A stretch of DNA of 64,000 nt, taken from Spirochaetales bacterium. Lineage in GTDB: Bacteria; Spirochaetota; Spirochaetia; SZUA-6; JAFGRV01. The position numbers and the translations under genes were made by a program. Under the pieces are notes generated by a model that was not told the DNA's origin, ran no database searches, and saw nothing but the letters and a program-made list of their open reading frames with translations. Position 1 is the first letter of the stretch; each line of letters opens with the position of its first letter. The stretch covers positions 1-64,000 of the forward strand of contig JAFGQK010000001.1 of assembly GCA_016935735.1 (NCBI GenBank), given 5' to 3'. This document shows, in pieces, positions 20,401 through 29,400 of the stretch.

Positions 20401-23400
20401 GCAGCACAACGGGGTTTGCCGTTATCATTGTTCCACTCCTTTAATGATGTATTGACATAAAAAGGACTGGTTTTAAAATCTATATGGCTATTTTCCTTTA
20501 GCACATGCAAGGTGGGGGGAATGGATTTATTTTTCATTGAAAGGAGTACTTTTATTAATCCAAGCACCCCGGAGGCAGCGGTGGTATGCCCGATATTGGA
20601 CTTTAATGAACCAATGGCACAATATTGTGTTTTATTTGTATATTCCCTGAAAGCCTCTGTCAGGGCGGTAATTTCTACAGGGTCCCCGAGTTTTGTACCG
20701 GTCCCGTGGGCTTCCACATAACCGATGTTTTCCGGATTTATATGATAGTTTTTATACACCGACAATTCAAGATCCCGTTGTGCATCTCCGCAGGGAGCGG
20801 TAATACCATTGCTTTTCCCATCCTGATTTATCCCGGAGCCCTTTATGACACCGTATATATGGTCACCGTCCTCCAATGCCCTGTCGAGGAGTTTTAATAC
20901 GACAATTCCTGCCCCTTCACCAACAGCAATACCATCGGCAGAATCATCGAATGGCCTGCATTTCCCGCCGGGGGAAAGCAGTTTCATTTTACTCATGGCA
21001 ATGAAAGGTGATTCATCGAGGTAGAGCGTAACGCCCCCGGCGAGCATCATTTCCGTTTCCCCATCCTGCAGGCTCTTGCAGGCCAGGTGAATCGCTACCA
21101 GGGATGATGAACAGGCGGTATCGATGGAGACAGCCGGTCCTTTCAGGTTTAAAAGATAGGCGATCCGGGCGGCCAGGATTGCATTTGAATTACCCAGCAT
21201 ATGTTTTGCGATCTGGCTGTTGTCATTATATTGAGTAATGGGGGTACTGCTGCCCGCATTCATTACACCCGCATAGACCCCGCATTTTCTTATCCGGGCG
21301 GAATCGGCCGGGTAACCGGCATCTTCCAATGCCTTCCAGCATTCTTCCAGGAATATCCTCTGATGGGGGTCCATGACCTCTGCCTCGGAAGGGGAAATTT
21401 CAAAAAACAGGGGATCGAAGGAATAGACATCATCGATAAATCCCCCCCACTTGCTGTAGGATCGGAAAGCTTTTTCCGGATCCGGGGAATAATGAAGGGC
21501 AATATCCCAGCGATCTTCCGGTATTTCGGTTATTGCATCTGTTCCATTTTTCAGATTCTCCCATAATTGCGGTATATCATTGGCACCCGGGGCCCGGGCA
21601 GACATCCCGATAATTGCCACCTCTTTCCCGGCTGCATCCCGGGATACCCGCTTACTTTCCTCTTTTTGCGGCTGCATAATAAACCCGGTCTTGCCCTTAT
21701 CCCGGAACATATCATGGTATGTTTCATGGATATACTCTGTAAGCCGGTGGATGGAAGTATGATTAAAGAGGACACTTATGGTAAGTTCAAGGTCGAATTC
21801 CCTGTTTATTTCATCCAGCACTTTTAATGCCAGGAGGGAGTTGACACCAAAATCGGCAAATGGTGTATCGATATTAATATCGTCTTCTCTCATCTCAAGA
21901 ACGGTACATACAATAGATTTTATCCTGTCCGCGATGACAGGGAATGCATCTTCCCCTGGATGTACCTCCTTATGCTCTTTATTGCTCTGTATTTCAGTTG
22001 CATCCGGCTTCATTAATTTTCCCGGCTTGTTGTCGATACCGGCATAAGCGGTAGAATTCTTTATTTTTGCCTGGTTCTGACTTTTTATGGCTTCCACCGA
22101 ATACGTAACATCTGCTTTCCTTACTGTCATGAGCAGGTATTTAAAAAGTCCCATGTTCAGGGCTTTTCCGAAATGGTGCCAGCCCCGGTGAATCTGTTCA
22201 TGTTTTTTTAATTCAGGGTAATTGGCATGAATGTAGCCAAGGTTGGCCTCGAAATTCTCATCAGAGAGATAGTTGCTTATTTCCCGGCTGACATCGATAC
22301 AATCTGTAATAAGCAGGCGGTTATCGCTCAATGTGCCGGCATATTGGGTGCCGGTGGCAGTATACTGCCCTGTTTCAGGGATATATACTTCCGTAATGGT
22401 AGCAGCAACAACATCGGCCAGCACCAGATATCCCGTCTCGTTAAGGTGGGTGGCTATATTATTGAACACACCCGGTTTGTCTTCAATATGAAAGGTAACC
22501 TCGAATCCCATAATCAAGTCAAACATCCCCGGGAAGGGGTCTTTGGCGCTGTCTCTGTGGTAAATGGTAAGCCGGTCATCCAACTGCGCTTCTTTCATGC
22601 GCCAATTCCCGAAATCTGCCTGTTTTTGAGCGATTGTATAACCTGCCCCGGTAATATGCTTATACCTGACAGCCAGGTCTATAAGGTCTGTCGAAAGACC
22701 GCAGCCGATATCCATAATGGTCTGTACATTGTTAAAATCAATATTCCTGAAAAGAACCCGTTTCATCTCCTTTTGTTTTTCTATGACCAGTTCGCTAAAC
22801 TCTCTATATTTCCCTGCTTCAACGATGGTTAACAGCCATGAGAAATCATCGATTTTTTCCCTGAAAGGGGCAAAGACAAGGTATATTTCTTTATTCTGCT
22901 GTTTTTCATAAAAATCAATACCCGGGACAACACTGTCATAATAGGTATTCACCGGATTTTTCTCTTCACCCTTACCGGGATTCCCCGCATGAAAAACCGG
23001 CTCCTGATCCGGTAAGATATTCTCCTGCCCGTTCGATAACCAGCAGCGCCTCTTTTCAAATGGGTAGGGTGGTAAGGGGATACGCCGACATCCATGCTTT
23101 GCACCAAATAGTTGTGTTACATCGACAGGGCCGCCACTGCACCATTGACGGCCGGTCTCTTCCAGGTTGGAGCCGGCCTCATAATAATGAGTAAGTGCAC
23201 TGTCCCCAGTGAGTGCACTGTCCCCGGTCACTGTTCCCTGGAAGTATGTCCGATCTGTCTCCCTGTTATCGATAAAACCTTCCAGGCAATCTATCAACTC
23301 CTTCTTACTCCATACAATAAAGGCAAGACGCTCTGCAAAAAACTCCCTTCCCACGCAGAGTGTATACGCTATATTCCGCAGCGAAGCGGGAGATGGACTC

Positions 23401-26400
23401 TTCTCTTCATCCAGAAGGTAATCTCGCAGGGCCCTGGCCTGCATATGCAATTGCTGCTTATTCCTGGCAGAAAGTAAAATTAACTGTTCATTGTTTTGCC
23501 CCGGGGAATAAGAAGCACCCGCATTGGAAACATATTCTTCTATAATAATATGCACATCCGCGCCACCAGCACCGAATGAATTTATCCCTGCCCTCCCGGG
23601 CGCGTTCCCGGTTATCCAATCATGGCAATTATCACCGAGAAGGAAAGGAGAGTTTTCCAGGTCCACACCATCACTCAAAATACGGGCTTTTTTTGCCGGC
23701 AAAATAATCCTTTTCTGTAGTTGCAGCAGTACTTTTGTTAACTGGGCAATCCCTGATGCTGCTTCCAGGTGTCCGATGTACGGTTTTATACTCCCCAGGA
23801 ATATCTTTTTATTCCTGACAGCGCCGAATACCCTTTTCAGGGAGGAGAATTCGACATTGTCCACCATCTCGGATCCCAGTGCCTGGGTTTCAATATAATC
23901 GATCATGTCCGGGGTGAGGCCGGCTTTTTGTATTACCTCTTCTATAAGGCTTATTTGTGATGTTGCCGAGGGGAGGGAAAAATCCGCACTCCTTCCTTTA
24001 TGAGACATCCCGCTTGCTTTAATGATACCATAAATGGTATCGCCGTCTTTTACCGCCATATCGAGGGGTTTCAGGAGTACCATGCCCAGTCCTTCCCCGG
24101 GAATAAAACCGTCTCCTCCCTTTTCATACATCGCAATGGAAGCCCTGGAAGAAATGATGCGGTTTTTTGCCATAAATAGATATTTTGAAGGATGAAGATA
24201 AAGGTTCACGCCCCCGGCCAGGGCAGCGGTACATTCCCCGTTCCTTATACTTTCACAAGCCATGTGAATGGCTGCCAGGGAAGAAGAACATGCCGTGTCT
24301 ATGGCAATACTGGGACCCTTGAAATCAAAATGGTATGAGATACGGTTCGGCAGCCTGAAATAGGACGTATATAATCCCTGGTTTTTCTCGTTCAATTCCA
24401 GCATTGAATAGGTGTTGGTAGTGATACCAATATAGACCCCCACCGCCTGGTTTTTAAAATCGGCCCTGCGGTACGCGGCATTTTCAAGGGTCTCCCAGAC
24501 TACTTCCAGCATGAGCCTTTCTTCCGGGGGCATACTCTTTGCTTCCAGGGGTGTGATAGTAAAAAAGAGGGGATCAAACCTGTCCACATCATCAATAAAA
24601 GCACCCCATTTACAATACATTTTTCCTTCAGAGGTTTTCCCCGGGTCCGGATCATAATAGTCGTCAAGACGCCACCTGTCGCGGGGAATCTCCGTAATGA
24701 AGGACTTTTGTATGGATAAATTCTCCCACAAGTGTCCGATGGTTGGGGCACCGGGATACCTCCCGGCAATCCCGATAATTGCGATATCCGGCTTTTTTTC
24801 TCTGTCATTACCGGACAGGGTAATGGCATGTTCATCGCTTTTCATGGTTTTTTCTGAAAATGATAATTTATTATTGAGTTTCCGTGATTTCTCTGTAACC
24901 AGGTAGCGGGCCAGTTCTGAAATATTGTCATATTCCAGCAGCAGTGTCGCAGAAAGAGGACCGAATTGTTTCTCCAGACGGTGTGTCACTGCCTTGATTT
25001 TCATGGAATCGATGCCATATTCATGAAAGCTGCTCAAAGGATCGATCCTATCCGGCTTGAGTCCAAGTTCATTACCCAGGACTTCTTTTAACAGATCGAT
25101 TATTCCTGCTTCCATATTCGGGTTACCCGTATTCATGTCCTGCTCCGGCATATTGCCGGGCAGCATTCTTTCCTGTTCCTTATTTTCTATAAAACTCCTT
25201 CCCTTTTCCCTGTCTCCATAGAACACGGTATATGAATGAGAGCCCTGGCTCAATATGCTTTTCCAGGCAATAATTCCCTTACCGGTAGGAAGCCTCAAGA
25301 ATCCGCTGGCTTCGGTTAATGCTTTATAATGATCGTCGGAAATACCCATGCCTCCTTCTTCCCACAGGGGCCAGTTGATTGATAGTGACCGGCCATGGCG
25401 CTTTTTCTCTAACCGCCATTGTTCCCTGAGCTCAACAAAGTTGTCCATAAAACTATTGGCATAGGCATAATCGGACTGGCCCGGGTTCCCGAATACGGCA
25501 GAAACAGAGGAGAATACTACAAAAAAATCGAGTTGCAGATCTTTACTGGCTTCGTCCAGATGCATAGTACCGGCAACTTTGGAGGCAAACACCTTTTCCG
25601 CTTCTAAAGGTGTTTTATTGTAAATATAGGAATCGGATAATACCCCGGCACAGTGAAGGATCCCGTTTACTGGTTGATGATTCTGCCGAATCCTTTCAAA
25701 TAGATCCATTACCTCGCCTTTTTTACTCATATCACAGGGATAATAAAATACCTTGCCGCCGGATGACTCAATGGCTTCTATACTCTCTTTTTTCGCCTCA
25801 TCCAGGGGAGTACGGCCGGTAAGGACCAGGGTTGCCTGGTATTCCCGTGCTAGAAAACAGGCAAACAGGAAACCGATGCGGCCAAGTCCACCGGTGATAA
25901 TATATACACCTCTTTTTCTTATAAGATCATCTTCAGGATCCTTATCCGGGATCGTCATTTCTTCGAGGTGTTTTACATACCGGAATCCATTGTTAAAATA
26001 AAGCTCCTTGTCCCCGGCAAAGTCCGTTTCCAATTCCCCCAGGATTATGTCCAGTTCACGGGAAAGCTGCCCGGATCCTGCGGCAGGACCATTATTATGG
26101 GAATCCCTGTGTTCCAGGGCAATCAGTTTCCCTGAAAAAGCCGGGTTTTCCAGGGAAAGTGTCTTAAGGAAAGCACCCACCGCTGCATCAAAAGGGAAAC
26201 CGGCATGATCTGAATAGTAAACATAAAGGAGTTTGAGGTTCCCCGGCATTTTACCTTCCAGGAGGGACTGCGACAGATAGAGGAGTGAAAAATACCGGTC
26301 TTCCCCTCTCTTTTCCCTACCCGCAAACAGATGATAATAGATGACAGCTTGAGGATAAAAACCGGATTCAAACAGGGATTTTATCAAACGCAGATAATTT

Positions 26401-29400
26401 TCTTTGTCTGAAAGATTCAGCCTGAACAGGTCCGGGGACAGCTTGGCGAAGTCTTTCCCGGGAATTACATATACAATATCTTTTTCACTTTTCGTCAACA
26501 TATTTTTAATGCTGTCATATATGGTTATGTCCGGAACAAAGAGAACCAGATTATGTTTTTTATCCACCGGGGGAATCTGACCGGTACCCGGGGATGTTTT
26601 TTTCCATGTGCTTTGATAATAAAGCAAATCCGAAAATGACTCATTCTGCTTTACATCCTGCCATTCCGTTTCCCGGCCGTTTATGCCGTATATGTCTTTG
26701 ACAGCACCGGGCAGCCAATGGCGTTCTTTTAAAAAAGGATACAAGGGGAGGGAGAGTAAACCCGGATGTGAAGAATAAAGGGATTTCCACTTAATACCAG
26801 TCCCCTTGATCCAGAGAGAAGCAAGGGTGTCCAGATCCTTCGCATCGAAAGAATTTAAAAACGGCAGATCCTGCTGTTTATGCAGGCAATTTCCATTGTA
26901 GCATTGCCCGCCTGGTTCCTCTCCTTCTGTAAACTGATCCAGCCTTTTCATTAATTCGGCGGGAGATGCCGTTATTATGGCCAGTCTCTCCGGCATGGCC
27001 TGGCGTCCGAGCTGTAATGTGTAAGCGATTTTTTCCAGTAAGGTATTGTCCCGGCCATTCCCGGTATGTGCCTTTAAGAACAGGGAAAGCCTGGCCGCGG
27101 ACTCTTTTAATGCACTCTTATTTCTGGCAGAAAGGACAAAGAGCCGTTCTTTGTGTTCACCTGCCGGTTCCGGGATTCCGGCAGGGCCTTCTTCTATTAT
27201 GAGATGCACATTCGTTCCCCCGGCCCCGAATGAACTAATGCCCGCTCTCCTCGGCATACCAGGAAGGGGCTGCCAGGGGGCAAGATCCGTTTGCACATAA
27301 AAAGGGCCGGCAGAAAAGTCTATTTTGTCATTCAACCGTTCTGCATGAAGAGAGGGCACAAGTTTCCGATGTTTCATTTGCAGTAACACTTTCGTTACCG
27401 AAGCAATACCGGCAGCACCTTCAAGGTGTCCGATGTTGGATTTTACCGAACCAATCGGACATGAGTGCTTTCCGGGATAGTTGTCTTTAAAAGCGGCATG
27501 AAGGGCATGCACCTCAATAGGATCACCCAGTGAGGTTCCTGTCCCATGGGCTTCTATATAATTAATACCTGCCGGATCTATCCGGGAAGCTTCAATTGCT
27601 CTTTTGATGACACTGCTTTCTGCTTTAGGATCCGGTACGGCAAAAGCACTTGTCCTTCCGCTGTGGTTCATACTGCTGCCCAGGATAACCCCGTAAATAT
27701 GGTTACCGTCACGTACGGCAGCATGAAAGGGTTTGAGCAGGATGGCACCAACCCCTTCACCCGGAACATAACCATCTGCATTTTCACCAAAACTACAGCA
27801 CTTGCCTGTCGGGGACAAAAATCCCATCTGGCTTAACTGGACATACTTCCCGGGATGAATAGAGAGGTTAACGCCCCCGGCCAGGGCAAGATCGCACTCT
27901 CCTTTCACCATACTGTCGCAGGCCAGGTGAATGCTGGCCAGTGATGAGGAACACATGGTATCCAGTGCAATGCTGGGCCCTTTCAGATTCAGGTGAAAAG
28001 AAACCCGGTTGGCAATAGAGGCAAAGGGAGACATGGGGGAAACAGGATTCCCCCCGATAACAGTGCTGTACAGTTGATACTGTCCCCACATTACCCCCAC
28101 AAATACACCTACCGTATTCTTCTCTATGTCATCCAGGGTACATCCTGCATCTTCAAGAGTATGCCAGGCTGTTTCTAAAAAGATACGCTCCTGGGGATCC
28201 ATAAAATCCGCATCCCTGGGCGAAATATTGAAAAAGAGTGAATCAAACTTATCAATATCATGCAAAAAGCTTCCCCATTTACAATTTGCTTTTCCGACAG
28301 TATGGGGTTTGTCGCTGTAATACAAACGATAGTCCCATCTTTCTCCCGGGATGGTTTCTATACAATCCTTCCCTGCGGCGAGGTTATTCCAGAAATCCCC
28401 GAGTGTCTCTGCATAAGGATACCGCCCGCTTAATCCAATAATGGCAATCCTGCTGTCGCCATTTTCACCTATCCCGTCCCGGACAGGTTTTTTTACAGGA
28501 ACCGGTATGTTCGTCCCGGTTTCCGGGGGAAGATGGGCCAGGTATGAAGATGTATGAATAATGGCCTGGATATTTTTTTTCCGGCCCTCCATTACCAATA
28601 CCCGTGGATAAGGCCAGTTCAAGATTGATTCAAAAGCAAGCAGGCCGCTTTTTGTACGTAAAGTTGATATTCCCTGTTCTTCCATCAATGCCATTAACGC
28701 GGTACCGGGCCGCATACCGCCCTCTGCCCAGAGCGGCCAATTGATGGAAAAAGTCCTCCCATACCGCTTGTCATTTCTGCGCAAGTGTTCCCGGTAATGG
28801 GCATAACTGTCCATAAAACCATTGGCAAATGCATAACCGGCCTGCCCGACATTACCCAGCATGGCTGTCGTGGAGGAGAAGAGAACAAAAAAATCCAGCT
28901 TTTCTTTTATTGTTGCTTCATCCAGCGTTATGCATCCTTGAATTTTTGGTGCTGTTACTTTTTTTAAATCGGACAATGTCGTGTTATGCAGGAGTGAATC
29001 CGACAATACACCGGCCGCATGAATAATGCCATCCAACCGGGAAAATCTTTTTTTTACTTCCTTAATAAGTTTTCTTACCTGGTCTTTCTTCGTGATGTCC
29101 GCACAAAAATAGAGAACCTTAGATCCCGCTTTCTCCAGATTTGCAATCCATTCCTCCTGTTCGATGGTAAGCGGTGAACGATCGCATAAGACGAGATGGG
29201 CATTATAGTTCTGGTTAAGGTAATGGGAAAATATTTTCCCCAACCCCCCGCACCCTCCTGTTATCAAATAAACGCCCTTTTCTTTTAATAGTTTTTTCTC
29301 GTTCAATGCGGGGGTGACTTCCTCCATTACCCTCACCAGGCGTCTTCCATTATGGTATTGTACCTCTACCCCTACCTCCGGTAATTGACGGGAAAAATGG

